This document shows positions 35,269 through 44,256 of a stretch of DNA of 64,000 bases, piece after piece; within the stretch, counting starts at the first letter, position 1, and every line of letters starts with the position of its first letter. The translations under genes were made by a program, and so were the position numbers. The DNA comes from Pseudomonadota bacterium (GTDB lineage: Bacteria > Pseudomonadota > Gammaproteobacteria > Burkholderiales > SG8-39), in NCBI GenBank assembly GCA_947455195.1, contig CANGMI010000003.1, positions 1 to 64,000 of the forward strand. Reading direction: 5' to 3'. A model generated the notes under the pieces. The model saw only the letters and a list, made by a program, of their open reading frames with translations, searched no databases and was not told the origin of the DNA.

Positions 35269-36282
35269 TCAGCGGGCGTTCATCAGCGCGACGGTGGTGT
35301 CGAGCATGCGGTTGCTGAAGCCCCACTCGTTGTCGTACCAGGAGCAGACCTTGACGAGGTTGCCCTCGGCCACCTTGGTGAGGGTCGAGTCGAAGATCGA
35401 CGAGGCCGGATTGTGGTTGAAGTCGATCGAAACGAGGGGCTCGGTGTTGTAGACCAGTACGCCCTTCAGTGCCCCCTCGGCAGCCGCCTTCACGGCCTGA
35501 TTGACTTCGTCAACCGTGGTGGCACGGCGCGCGGTGAAGGTGAGATCGACGATCGAGACATTGATGGTGGGCACGCGGATCGCGAACCCGTCGAGCTTGC
35601 CGTTCAGTTCGGGCAACACCAGACCCACGGCAGCAGCCGCGCCCGTCTTGGTCGGGATCATCGACTGCGTGGCCGAGCGGGCGCGGCGCAGGTCTTCATG
35701 ATAGACGTCGGTGAGCACCTGATCATTGGTGTAGGCGTGCACCGTGGTCATCAGGCCGCATTCGATGCCGATGCTGTCATGCAACGCTTTCGCCATGGGC
35801 GCCAGGCAATTGGTGGTGCACGAGGCATTCGAGATCACCGTATCGGTGGCCTTGAGCACGCCATGATTCACGCCATAGACCACGGTGGCATCGACATCCT
35901 TCGATCCGGGGGCCGAGATGATCACCTTCTTCGCGCCGCCCTTCAGGTGCGCACTCGCCTTTTCCTTCGAGGTGAAGAAGCCGGTGCACTCGAGCACCAC
36001 GTCGACACCCAGCTCGCCCCAGGGCAGTTCCGCCGGATTCCGGTTCGCAAGCACCCGGATGCGATCGCCGTTCACGACCATGCTGTCGCCATCGACCGTC
36101 ACCGTGCCGGGGAACCGACCATGCACCGAATCATGCAGGGTGAGGTGCGCATTGGTCTGCGCGTTGCCCAGGTCATTGATCGCCACGATCTTCATGTCGT
36201 GCCGGTTGCCGCTCTCGTAGAAGGCACGCAGGATGTTGCGGCCGATGCGGCCATAGCCGTTGATGGCGACGTTGATGGTCAT
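35269..36282 (-). CDS. gap: Glyceraldehyde-3-phosphate dehydrogenase, type I
   Basis: A 337-aa dehydrogenase. The ATG at 36282 has AAGGAGG upstream; the track start at 36396 is an extension. [22 protein letters not shown] is the NAD-binding start, [19 protein letters not shown] holds the catalytic cysteine, and [15 protein letters not shown] ends the catalytic domain. It lies 123 bp downstream of tkt, so Calvin-type and glycolytic genes share this operon, though no Calvin-specific gene is present. Confidence 0.97.
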   Translation of the reverse strand: MTINVAINGYGRIGRNILRAFYESGNRHDMKIVAINDLGNAQTNAHLTLHDSVHGRFPGTVTVDGDSMVVNGDRIRVLANRNPAELPWGELGVDVVLECTGFFTSKEKASAHLKGGAKKVIISAPGSKDVDATVVYGVNHGVLKATDTVISNASCTTNCLAPMAKALHDSIGIECGLMTTVHAYTNDQVLTDVYHEDLRRARSATQSMIPTKTGAAAAVGLVLPELNGKLDGFAIRVPTINVSIVDLTFTARRATTVDEVNQAVKAAAEGALKGVLVYNTEPLVSIDFNHNPASSIFDSTLTKVAEGNLVKVCSWYDNEWGFSNRMLDTTVALMNAR

Positions 36283-36405
36283 GACGGAAATCCTCCTTCG
36301 GGGGCACTGCGGCAAGGCCGCAGCACCGGTACGACGGCGACAGTGCTGAGAGGTACCGCATCGCGCCCTGTCACCCGGGCGGCGCGACGCTGGCAATGCA
36401 GGGAA

Positions 36406-38448
36406 TCAGCCGATGACCGCACGCACGGCGCGAACGGCCTCCTCGGCCGTGATGCCAAACAGCGGAAAGAGTTCCTTGGCGGGCGCCGACTCGCCAAAAC
36501 GATCGATCGAGACCACCGCGCCATCGAGACCGACGTACTTGCGCCACCCATCGCCCGACCCCGCCTCGATCGCGATCCGGGGCAGGCGGTGCGGCAGCAC
36601 GCCCGAGCGCCAGGCGGCATCCTGCCGCTCGAAGGCCTCGCAGCAGGGCATCGAGACCACGCGAACGCCAATGCCATCGGCTGCGAGGGCTTCACGCGCC
36701 TTCAGCGCCACCTCGATCTCGGAGCCGGTCGCGATGATCACGGCGCGCTCGTTGGCGCCACCGTCGGCGAGCACATAGCCGCCACGTGCCGCGTCGGCCA
36801 GTTGCGCCTCGGTGCGCTTCTGGAAGGGCAGGTTCTGGCGCGAGAGGATGAGGCAGCTGGGGCCATCGCGCCGCTCGAGCGACGATGTCCAGGCCACCGC
36901 CGTCTCGACGGTGTCGCAGGGACGCCAGACATCCATGTTCGGCATCAGACGCAGGCTTGCCACGTGCTCGACCGGCTGGTGCGTCGGGCCGTCTTCACCC
37001 AGGCCGATCGAGTCGTGGGTGAAGACGAACACGTTGCGGATGCGCATGAGCGCTGCCATGCGCAGGGCATTGCGGCAATAGTCGGAGAAGGTGAGGAAGG
37101 TTCCCGAGTAGGGAATGAAGCCCCCGTGCAGTGCAACCCCGTTGGTGATGGCCGCCATGGCGAATTCGCGCACGCCATAGTTCACGAAGTTGCCGGGTTC
37201 CGATCGGGTGACGGCACGCGATCCCGACCAGTTCGTGAAGACACTGCCGGCCAGATCGGCAGCACCACCAAGCCACTCGGGCAGGCGGGGCGCCAGCGCC
37301 TCGATGAAGGCTTGCGAGGCCTTGCGCGTGGCCATCGTCTCACCGCGGCCGTGAAGGCCGCGGATGATGGCAGCAGCATCTTCGCGCAAGGCATCGGGCA
37401 GGTGCCCGCCCATGCGCCGCTGGAACTCGGCAGCCAGTTCCGGAAAGGCCGTGCGGTAATGCTCGAACCGGGTCACCCAGTCGCGCTCGAGCGCAGCGCC
37501 CGCATGGCGCGCATCCCAGCGGGCACGGACCTCGTGCGGCACCTCGAACGGGGGATGCGGCCAGCCAATGTGCGCGCGAGTTGCCGCGATCTCGTCCTTG
37601 CCCAGCGGTTCGCCATGGGTCTTGGCAGTGCCTTCGCGCCCGGGCGAGCCCTTGCCGATCACGGTTCGGCACACGATGAGCGAAGGACGCTCGGTCTGCG
37701 CGCGGGCAAAGGCGATGGCCTGCTCGACCGCCAGCACATCGTGCCCGTCCACATCGGGAATCACATGCCAGCCATAGGCCTGGAAGCGACGCACCACATC
37801 GTCGGTCAGCCAGCCTGACACCGGGCCGTCGATCGAGATGCCGTTGTCATCGTAGAAAGCAACCAGCTTGCCCAGACCCCAGGTACCCGCGAGCGAGCAG
37901 GCCTCGTGCGAGATGCCCTCCATCATGCAGCCGTCGCCCAGAAACACGTAGGTGTTGTGGTCGATGATCTCGTGCCCGGGCCGATTGAAGGTCTGGGCGA
38001 GCAGTCGTTCGGCAAGCGCCATGCCGACTGCATTGGCAATGCCCTGCCCCAGCGGCCCGGTGGTCGTTTCGACACCCGGCGTGACGCCCACTTCGGGGTG
38101 GCCTGGGGTGCGCGAGTGCAACTGGCGAAAGCGCTTCAGTTCCTCGATCGGGAGGTCATAACCCGACAGATGCAGCAGCGCGTAGAGCAGCATCGAGCCG
38201 TGCCCGTTCGAGAGCACGAAGCGGTCGCGGTTCGCCCACTGGGGGTTCGACGGGTTGTGCCGCAGCACCCCTTGCCACAGGGCCACGGCGATCTCGGCCA
38301 TGCCCATGGGCATGCCGGGATGGCCCGAATTGGCCTGCTGGATGGCGTCCATCGCCAGCGCACGGATTGCATTGGCGCAGTTACGGTCGAGATCGCGGTC
38401 GCGGCTCGCAACAACAGCGGAAGACTGGAGATCGGCGGGGCCGGACAT
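36406..38448 (-). CDS. tkt: Transketolase
   Basis: A 680-aa thiamine-diphosphate enzyme of the pentose phosphate pathway. The ATG at 38448 ([17 protein letters not shown]) has AGGAG eight bases upstream, so the track's longer start is not used. [96 protein letters not shown] and [28 protein letters not shown] are all classic blocks. It heads the ~11-kb minus-strand operon that runs to sua5. Confidence 0.97.
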   Translation of the reverse strand: MSGPADLQSSAVVASRDRDLDRNCANAIRALAMDAIQQANSGHPGMPMGMAEIAVALWQGVLRHNPSNPQWANRDRFVLSNGHGSMLLYALLHLSGYDLPIEELKRFRQLHSRTPGHPEVGVTPGVETTTGPLGQGIANAVGMALAERLLAQTFNRPGHEIIDHNTYVFLGDGCMMEGISHEACSLAGTWGLGKLVAFYDDNGISIDGPVSGWLTDDVVRRFQAYGWHVIPDVDGHDVLAVEQAIAFARAQTERPSLIVCRTVIGKGSPGREGTAKTHGEPLGKDEIAATRAHIGWPHPPFEVPHEVRARWDARHAGAALERDWVTRFEHYRTAFPELAAEFQRRMGGHLPDALREDAAAIIRGLHGRGETMATRKASQAFIEALAPRLPEWLGGAADLAGSVFTNWSGSRAVTRSEPGNFVNYGVREFAMAAITNGVALHGGFIPYSGTFLTFSDYCRNALRMAALMRIRNVFVFTHDSIGLGEDGPTHQPVEHVASLRLMPNMDVWRPCDTVETAVAWTSSLERRDGPSCLILSRQNLPFQKRTEAQLADAARGGYVLADGGANERAVIIATGSEIEVALKAREALAADGIGVRVVSMPCCEAFERQDAAWRSGVLPHRLPRIAIEAGSGDGWRKYVGLDGAVVSIDRFGESAPAKELFPLFGITAEEAVRAVRAVIG

Positions 38449-38579
38449 TCGACGCACTCCTGGAAAGACGCTCGGCAGGGACGCAACCCGCTGGCACCGC
38501 GTGCCACCGGTCAGGCGAAGACAATCGGCTTGCAACGGGCCCACCGATCAATCTGCGGGTCGGGCCACAGGACCAGACC

Positions 38580-38595
38580 GTCTATAATTATAGAC
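38580..38595. promoter_or_regulatory. 16-bp perfect palindrome with back-to-back -10 elements
   Basis: GTCTATAATTATAGAC is an exact palindrome between the divergent tkt (start 38448) and dehydrogenase (start 38676) genes. It contains TATAAT on both strands, so it may be two overlapping -10 boxes or an operator. A further short palindrome, GACCAGTGGTC, begins within it at 38593. No good -35 is visible on either side. Confidence 0.5.
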
Positions 38596-38675
38596 CAGTG
38601 GTCAGGCAGTCCCGGCGCACAAACGCAAGCGGTGGGCAGACCTTTGCCATGCGACACCTTCCGAGGAGCGAGACA

Positions 38676-39557
38676 GTGGCCAAAACAGCTTTCCTGGGTC
38701 TGGGCGTGATGGGATTCCCGATGGCGGGGCACCTGGCCGCCCGCGGACATGAGGTCACGGTCTACAACCGAACGGCCGCGAAGGCCGCACAGTGGGCCGA
38801 GCGACACGGTGGCAAGACGGCAGCCACACCGGCCGAAGCCGTTGCCGGTGCCCGCATCGTCTTTGCCTGCGTCGGCGATGACCCTGACGTGCGTGAGGTG
38901 GCGCTGGGCGCACGCGGCGCCATGGATGCCATGGAAAAGGGCGCCATCTTCGTCGATCACACCACGGCCTCGGCCGGTCTCGCCCGTGAGCTCGCCGCAG
39001 CGGCTGCGGCGCGGGGCCTCGGGTTCATCGATGCGCCGGTCTCTGGCGGTCAGGCCGGCGCCGAAAACGGCGTGCTCACCGTCATGTGCGGTGGCGACCC
39101 GGCCCACTACGCTGAGGTCGAACCCGTCATTGCAGCCTACGCCCGCATGCAGCGACTGCTCGGACCGGCGGGGTCAGGGCAACTGGCGAAGATGGTCAAC
39201 CAGATCTGCATCGCGGGACTGGTGCAAGGGCTCTCGGAAGGCATCGACTTCGGCCTGCGATCGGGTCTGGACATGAATGCGGTGCTCGAGGTCATCTCGA
39301 AGGGGGCCGCCCAATCCTGGCAGATGGAGAACCGCGGCCGCACGATGGTCGAGGGCAAGTTCGAGTTCGGTTTCGCCGTCGACTGGATGCGCAAGGACCT
39401 GCGCATCTGCCTGGAGGAAGCCGCCAGCAACGGGGCTGCACTCGATGTGACGCGAACCGTACGTGGCTTCTACGGCGAGGTATCCGCCATGGGCGGCGGT
39501 CGCTGGGACACGTCAAGCCTGGTCCAGCGCCTGCGCCCCATCAGGAAGGAGGACTGA
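38676..39557 (+). CDS. 3-hydroxyisobutyrate dehydrogenase-family NAD(P)-dependent oxidoreductase
   Basis: A 293-aa beta-hydroxyacid dehydrogenase. A GTG at 38676 with GAGGAG upstream is chosen over earlier in-frame starts. TAFLGLGVMGFPMAGHLAARGHEVTVYNRT is the Rossmann motif. FIDAPVSGGQAGAENGVLTVMCGG is the substrate-binding block, and GSGQLAKMVNQICIAG contains the catalytic lysine. The family reduces or oxidises short 3-hydroxy or 2-hydroxy-3-oxo acids; the exact substrate (tartronate semialdehyde, hydroxyisobutyrate or other) is not evident. It is followed after 1 bp by a VOC protein and then nudC. Confidence 0.9.
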   Translation: MAKTAFLGLGVMGFPMAGHLAARGHEVTVYNRTAAKAAQWAERHGGKTAATPAEAVAGARIVFACVGDDPDVREVALGARGAMDAMEKGAIFVDHTTASAGLARELAAAAAARGLGFIDAPVSGGQAGAENGVLTVMCGGDPAHYAEVEPVIAAYARMQRLLGPAGSGQLAKMVNQICIAGLVQGLSEGIDFGLRSGLDMNAVLEVISKGAAQSWQMENRGRTMVEGKFEFGFAVDWMRKDLRICLEEAASNGAALDVTRTVRGFYGEVSAMGGGRWDTSSLVQRLRPIRKED

Positions 39558-39558
39558 C

Positions 39559-40155
39559 ATGAGCACCATCACGACGAACGGAGCACAGGGCGGCGGGACC
39601 GCCACGAAACGCACCGGCGCAAGCCTCGCTTTCAGCCACATGGGCATCTACGTGCACGACATGGAGGCGATGGAGCGCTTCTACACCGGCGCACTGGAAT
39701 TTGACGTGACCGACCGGGGCTTGCTCGGCAAGACCCAGATCGTCTTCATGTCGCGTGACCCGGCCGAGCACCATCAGATCATCATCGCGTCGGGCCGCCC
39801 CGCCCACATCGAATTCAATCCGATCAACCAGATATCGCTGCGCGCAGACAGCCTTGCCTCGCTGCGGATCTACCATGATCGGGCACTCGCGCACGGCGCT
39901 ACCGACATGCAACCGGTGTCTCACGGCAATGCGCTGTCGATCTACTTTCGCGATCCTGAAGGCAACCGTCTCGAAGTCTTCATCGATACGCCCTGGTACG
40001 TGACCCAGCCCATGCGCATCCCGGTCGATCTGAGCATGGATGACGCCACGCTGATGGCACATCTGGAGGCCGAAGCGCGCGCCCTTCCCGGCTACATCCC
40101 GCACAACCAGTGGCTCGCCTCGATGGCCGAGCGCATGGGGATCAAGGCCGAGTGA
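39559..40155 (+). CDS. VOC-superfamily (extradiol dioxygenase-like) protein
   Basis: A 198-aa protein starting at the ATG just after AAGGAGG, one base past the preceding stop. ASLAFSHMGIYVHDMEAMERFYTGALEFDVTDRG is the first module, and the second ends with IYFRDPEGNRLEVFIDTPWYV. Likely metal ligands are the His of FSHMGIY, the His of AHIEFNPINQIS and the Glu of NRLEVF. The C-terminal tail (QPMRIPVDLSMDDATLMAHLEAEARALPGY) is of the type found in catechol-dioxygenase-like proteins. With the aldolase/dehydrogenase pair downstream it may belong to aromatic or oxoacid degradation. Confidence 0.87.
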   Translation: MSTITTNGAQGGGTATKRTGASLAFSHMGIYVHDMEAMERFYTGALEFDVTDRGLLGKTQIVFMSRDPAEHHQIIIASGRPAHIEFNPINQISLRADSLASLRIYHDRALAHGATDMQPVSHGNALSIYFRDPEGNRLEVFIDTPWYVTQPMRIPVDLSMDDATLMAHLEAEARALPGYIPHNQWLASMAERMGIKAE

Positions 40156-41000
40156 GCGCCACGATGCCGTTCAGCGCCCCGGCCGGCTACCGGCCCGGGG
40201 TCAGCGCACCTGCGTCGGCACCACCCGACTCGCTCTGGTTTGTCATTCGCGGCGCATTTGTCATGGTGACCGATGCCGTGCCCCACCTGCCGAAGGGGAC
40301 GCAGGCACCGCTACCGCTCGTGCGCCAGCAGTACCTGGGGCAGATCGACGATCAGCATGTCTATGCCGGTGAAGTGCGCGTTGAAACCGAGGCTCTGCCT
40401 GGCTGGCGCTGGAGCGATCTGCGCTCGCTGCATGGTCAGGTCGATGAAAGGGTATTCGGGCTGGCCGGGCGTGCCGTGCAGATCATCGACTGGGACCGAT
40501 CCCACCAGTTCTGCGGGCGCTGCGGAACACCCACCCGCCACAGCGAGGGTGATCGGTCACGCGAATGCACCCAGTGCGGCCAGTCGGCCTATCCGCGCCT
40601 CGCACCGGTGATGATGGCGCTGGTGCGCCGCGGGCCCGACAGGATCCTGCTGGCGCGATCACCCCGCTTTCCGGCGGGCATGTTCAGTGCGCTGGCCGGC
40701 TTCGTGGAGGCCGGTGAAACCCTCGAGCAGTGCATTCACCGCGAGGTGTTCGAGGAGGTAGGCATTTCGGTGACCAACCTGGAGTACTTTGCCAGCCAGC
40801 CGTGGCCTTTTCCGCACTCGCTGATGATCGGGTTCACCTGCGATCACGCGGGCGGCGAACTGAACCCCGATGGCGTCGAGATCGAGGCCGCCGACTGGTT
40901 CGACATTGACGCGTTGCCGGTGCTGCCCGGACCGATCAGCATTGCGCGGCGACTGATCGATGCCACCGTGAACCGGATGCGGGCTGCAAGAGGTCCCTGA
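40152..41000 (+). CDS. nudC: NAD(+) diphosphatase / NADH pyrophosphatase
   Basis: A 282-aa Nudix enzyme that hydrolyses NADH to NMNH and AMP, and in E. coli also removes NAD caps from RNA. A GTG at 40152 overlapping the upstream stop (GTGA) is the likely start; an ATG lies at 40164. The zinc ribbon CGRC...CTQCG, the Nudix box GFVEAGETLEQCIHREVFEEVGI and the NudC-specific SQPWPFPHS are all intact. The N-terminal domain matches the family (VPHLPKGTQAPLPLVRQQYLGQIDDQHVYAGE). It is coupled to the VOC gene in what otherwise looks like a catabolic operon. Confidence 0.95.
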   Translation: MSATMPFSAPAGYRPGVSAPASAPPDSLWFVIRGAFVMVTDAVPHLPKGTQAPLPLVRQQYLGQIDDQHVYAGEVRVETEALPGWRWSDLRSLHGQVDERVFGLAGRAVQIIDWDRSHQFCGRCGTPTRHSEGDRSRECTQCGQSAYPRLAPVMMALVRRGPDRILLARSPRFPAGMFSALAGFVEAGETLEQCIHREVFEEVGISVTNLEYFASQPWPFPHSLMIGFTCDHAGGELNPDGVEIEAADWFDIDALPVLPGPISIARRLIDATVNRMRAARGP

Positions 41001-41031
41001 CGGCCGAATGCCCATCGCCGGCCGTCGGCGA

Positions 41032-41088
41032 CCGGCCTGCCGCGTGGCAGGCCGGGAACGCCAGGGTCGCTGCGAAAATCAGCGACCC
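41032..41088. terminator. Two hairpins between convergent nudC and FAH-family genes
   Basis: CCGGCCTGCC-GCGT-GGCAGGCCGG (41032-41055) is a perfect 10-bp stem. GGGTCGCT...AGCGACCC (41064-41088) is an 8-bp stem with a 9-base loop. They fill most of the 93-bp gap between the two convergent stops and probably end both transcripts, although T-runs are missing. Confidence 0.5.
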
Positions 41089-41093
41089 GTCGA

Positions 41094-41945
41094 TCAGCGC
41101 CCCGGGAACGGCAGCACGGTCTGACGCTGCTCGCCCAGACCCTGGATGCCCACGGTGACGACATCGCCAGGCTTCAGGAAGGCATTGCGGTCCTTGATGC
41201 CCAGCGCCACGCCCGATGGCGTGCCGGTGGTGATGATGTCACCGGGGAGCAGGGTCATGTACTGGCTGCAGTAGGACACCAGCTTCGCGCACGAGAAGAT
41301 CATGTCGCTCGTGTTGGAGGCCTGACGCCGCTCGCCGTTCACATCGAGCCAGACATCCATCGTCTGCGGATCGCGGATTTCGTCGGTCGTCACCAGCCAG
41401 GGGCCGATCGGCCCGGAGGTGTCGAAACCCTTGCCCTTGTCCCACTGACTGGACTGCAACTGGAAGGCGCGCTCGGAGACATCGTTGACGACGGCATAGC
41501 CGGCCACGTACTTGAGGGCATCAGCCTCATCGACATAGCTTGCCTTGGTGCCGATGACGATCCCGAGTTCCACTTCGTAGTCGAGCTTGGTCGAGTTCTT
41601 CGGGGTGATGATGTTCTCGTTGGGGCCCATGATCGAGGTGGTGGTCTTCATGAAGATCACCGGCTCGGCCGGAATGGGCTGACCGGCCTCGTGCGCATGC
41701 GCAACATAGTTCAGGCCAATCGCAACGAACTTGCTGATGCCGGTGTAAGGCACACCCATGCGCGGCTTGCCACGGACGAGGGGGAGCGACTCGGGATCGA
41801 TCTTGCGCAGTGCCGCGAGCCCCTTGCGCGAAATCGTGAACTGGTCGATGTCGGTCACATGACCCGAGAGGTCGCGCAACTGGCCCTTCGAATCAATCAT
41901 GCCGGGCTTCTCGTATCCGTTCCTGCCGTAGCGACACAGTTTCAT
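41094..41945 (-). CDS. Fumarylacetoacetate hydrolase-family protein
   Basis: A 283-aa protein from the ATG at 41945 (GGAG upstream). It has the FAH fold: SKFVAIGLNYVAHAHEAG, PVIFMKTTTSIMGPNENIITPKNSTKLDYEVELGIVIGTKA with the metal-binding Glu pair (EVELG), VNDVSERAFQ, and LLPGDIITTGTPSGVALGI. The family includes 2-hydroxyhepta-2,4-dienedioate isomerases, oxaloacetate decarboxylases, ureidoglycolate lyases and acylpyruvases. It runs divergently from the acetaldehyde dehydrogenase/aldolase pair, so an acylpyruvate- or oxoacid-cleaving role in the same pathway is plausible. Confidence 0.9.
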   Translation of the reverse strand: MKLCRYGRNGYEKPGMIDSKGQLRDLSGHVTDIDQFTISRKGLAALRKIDPESLPLVRGKPRMGVPYTGISKFVAIGLNYVAHAHEAGQPIPAEPVIFMKTTTSIMGPNENIITPKNSTKLDYEVELGIVIGTKASYVDEADALKYVAGYAVVNDVSERAFQLQSSQWDKGKGFDTSGPIGPWLVTTDEIRDPQTMDVWLDVNGERRQASNTSDMIFSCAKLVSYCSQYMTLLPGDIITTGTPSGVALGIKDRNAFLKPGDVVTVGIQGLGEQRQTVLPFPGR

Positions 41946-42141
41946 GCGATCAGTCTCCGTGATCAGATGGTCAGAGGGCGCTCTCGGCAGGCCGCACGCA
42001 GTGCGGCACGCATCTGGATGACACCCGGGGAGGCGATTATACCCACCGGGGGCAGGTGACCGCAGTGCCTCGGTGCCTGCGATAGAATACGGGGCCGCGC
42101 TGGCGAGCATTCCGGCCGGCCCGCACCCTCAGGAGAGCCGC

Positions 42142-43083
42142 ATGAAAGGCGACGTTCGAATTCCGGTAGCCATCATTGGCTCGGGCAATATCGGCACCGA
42201 TCTGATGATCAAGGTGTTGCGCAACTCGAAGCACCTCTCGATGGGGGCCATGGTCGGCATCGACCCGGCCTCGGACGGCCTGGCCCGCGCCCGTCGCCTC
42301 GATATCGCAACCACCGCCGATGGCATCGACGGCCTGGTGAAGTTGCCTGGCTTCAAGGACATTCGCATCGCCTTTGACGCGACGTCAGCCGGCGCCCATG
42401 CCCGGCACAACGAAGTGCTTCAGCAGCACGGGGTTCAGGTCATCGACCTGACGCCCGCGGCCATCGGCCCCTACGTGGTGCCGGTCGTCAATATGGATGC
42501 CAACCTGAACAGCCCGAACGTCAACATGGTCACCTGTGGTGGTCAGGCGACGATTCCGATGGTAAAGGCAGTCTCGATGGTGGCACCGGTTCATTACGGC
42601 GAGATCGTCGCCTCGATCTCGAGCAAGTCGGCCGGTCCGGGTACCCGTGCCAACATCGACGAATTCACCGAAACCACCTCACGGGCGATCGTCGAAGTCG
42701 GTGGCGCCCGCCGCGGCAAGGCCATCATCATTCTCAACCCGGCCGAGCCGCCTGTTCTGATGCGCAACACCGTGTTCTGCCTGGCCGATGCCAGCGCGAG
42801 CGAAGACGCGGTGCGGGCTTCGGTCGCCGACATGGCGGCACGGGTCGCGGCCTACGTGCCGGGCTACCGCCTGAAGCAGGAAGTGCAGTTCGACCGCATT
42901 CCGGCCGATCGTCCGATCAACATTCCGGGCATCGGCCCCATGCACGGCCTGAAGGTCTCGATCTTCCTCGAGGTCGAAGGCGCTGCGCATTATCTGCCCT
43001 CGTACGCGGGCAACCTCGACATCATGACCTCGGCAGCGCTGGCCACGGCCGAGCGCATCGCCGTGACCCGTCTGGCCGCCTGA
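42142..43083 (+). CDS. mhpF: Acetaldehyde dehydrogenase (acylating)
   Basis: A 313-aa DmpF/MhpF/BphJ-type enzyme that turns acetaldehyde, CoA and NAD into acetyl-CoA. The ATG at 42142 follows AGGAG. The NAD motif [19 protein letters not shown], the catalytic-cysteine region [36 protein letters not shown]-type [18 protein letters not shown] and [10 protein letters not shown] match the family. Such enzymes form a channel complex with 4-hydroxy-2-oxovalerate aldolase, whose gene follows 21 bp later, so the aldehyde is passed without release. Confidence 0.96.
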   Translation: MKGDVRIPVAIIGSGNIGTDLMIKVLRNSKHLSMGAMVGIDPASDGLARARRLDIATTADGIDGLVKLPGFKDIRIAFDATSAGAHARHNEVLQQHGVQVIDLTPAAIGPYVVPVVNMDANLNSPNVNMVTCGGQATIPMVKAVSMVAPVHYGEIVASISSKSAGPGTRANIDEFTETTSRAIVEVGGARRGKAIIILNPAEPPVLMRNTVFCLADASASEDAVRASVADMAARVAAYVPGYRLKQEVQFDRIPADRPINIPGIGPMHGLKVSIFLEVEGAAHYLPSYAGNLDIMTSAALATAERIAVTRLAA

Positions 43084-43104
43084 CCCCCATTCGCGGAGTA
43101 CACC

Positions 43105-44148
43105 ATGAGCACGAAGAAGAAGGTCTATGTCTCCGATGTCACGCTGCGCGACGGAATGCACCCGCGCCGGCACCAGTACAGCCTCGATCAGGTGCGCACG
43201 ATCGCGCGCGCGCTCGATGAGGCCGGCGTCGACAGTATCGAGATCTCGCACGGCGATGGTCTGGCCGGCGCCAGTTTCAACTACGGCTTCGGCATGCACT
43301 CGGACGTCGAGTGGATCGAGGCCGTGGCAAGCACGGTGAAGCACGCCCAGGTGGCAACGCTCCTCATCCCGGGCATCGGCACCGTGCACGACCTCGAAGC
43401 GTCCTACAAGGCCGGCGCGCGTACGGTGCGCATCGCCACCCACTGCACCGAAGCCGACATCTCGAAGCAGCACATCGAGCATGCCCGCAAGCTCGGCATG
43501 GACACCGTGGGCTTCCTCATGATGGCGCACATGATTCCGGCCTCGGAGCTGGCCCGCCAGGCCAAGCTCATGGAGTCCTACGGTGCGCAGTGCGTCTACG
43601 TCACCGACTCCGGCGGCGCGATGCTGATGCACGAAGCGGGCGAGAAGGCCAAGGCCTTGCGTGACGCGCTGGCCCCGGAAACCGAAGTCGGGATCCACTG
43701 CCACCACAACCTCTCACTGGGCGTGGCCAACTCGATTCTGGCGGTCGAGAACGGCGCATACCGGGTCGATGCTGCGCTGGCCGGCATGGGTGCCGGTGCC
43801 GGCAACACCCCGCTCGAGGTGTTCATCGCCGTGGCCGACCGGCTGGGTTGGGAACACGGTTGCGACCTCATCAAGCTGATGGCGGCCGCCGACGAACTGG
43901 TACGCCCGCTGCAGGATCGCCCGGTGCGAGTGGACCGCGAAACCCTGGCGCTGGGCTACGCCGGGGTGTACTCGAGCTTCCTGCGCCATGCCGAGACCGC
44001 GTCGTCGAAATACGACATCCCCACCTTCGACATCCTGGCCGAACTGGGTCGGCGTCGCATGGTAGGCGGTCAGGAAGACATGATCGTCGACGTCGCGCTC
44101 GACCTGGCGAAGGCCCGCAGCGAAGCAGCCAACGCCAAGATCCACTGA
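43105..44148 (+). CDS. mhpE: 4-hydroxy-2-oxovalerate aldolase
   Basis: A 347-aa DmpG/MhpE/BphI-type class II pyruvate aldolase that cleaves 4-hydroxy-2-oxopentanoate to pyruvate and acetaldehyde. [24 protein letters not shown] contains the Arg-Asp active-site pair and a conserved His. [47 protein letters not shown] and [23 protein letters not shown] include the divalent-metal His-x-His. It pairs with the upstream acetaldehyde dehydrogenase. The hydratase and ring-cleavage enzymes that usually precede this pair are not in this segment. Confidence 0.96.
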   Translation: MSTKKKVYVSDVTLRDGMHPRRHQYSLDQVRTIARALDEAGVDSIEISHGDGLAGASFNYGFGMHSDVEWIEAVASTVKHAQVATLLIPGIGTVHDLEASYKAGARTVRIATHCTEADISKQHIEHARKLGMDTVGFLMMAHMIPASELARQAKLMESYGAQCVYVTDSGGAMLMHEAGEKAKALRDALAPETEVGIHCHHNLSLGVANSILAVENGAYRVDAALAGMGAGAGNTPLEVFIAVADRLGWEHGCDLIKLMAAADELVRPLQDRPVRVDRETLALGYAGVYSSFLRHAETASSKYDIPTFDILAELGRRRMVGGQEDMIVDVALDLAKARSEAANAKIH

Positions 44149-44153
44149 AGTCC

Positions 44154-44203
44154 GTCTGGCTGGCGCAATCGGCGCCAGCCAGACCCTGGCCCGAAGGGTC
44201 TTT
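44154..44203 (+). terminator. Two overlapping hairpins after the aldolase
   Basis: GTCTGGCTGGCGC-AATCG-GCGCCAGCCAGAC (44154-44184) is a perfect 13-bp stem. AGACCCT-GGCCCGA-AGGGTCTTT (44181-44203) is a 7-bp stem with a short T-run. They share AGAC (44181-44184), so they cannot both form fully. Termination of the mhpF-mhpE transcript is the simplest reading. Confidence 0.6.
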
Positions 44204-44256
44204 GTCAGGCCGGGGAGCGTGCCCGACCCTGAACCTGCATCGGGCGACCCTCTCGT

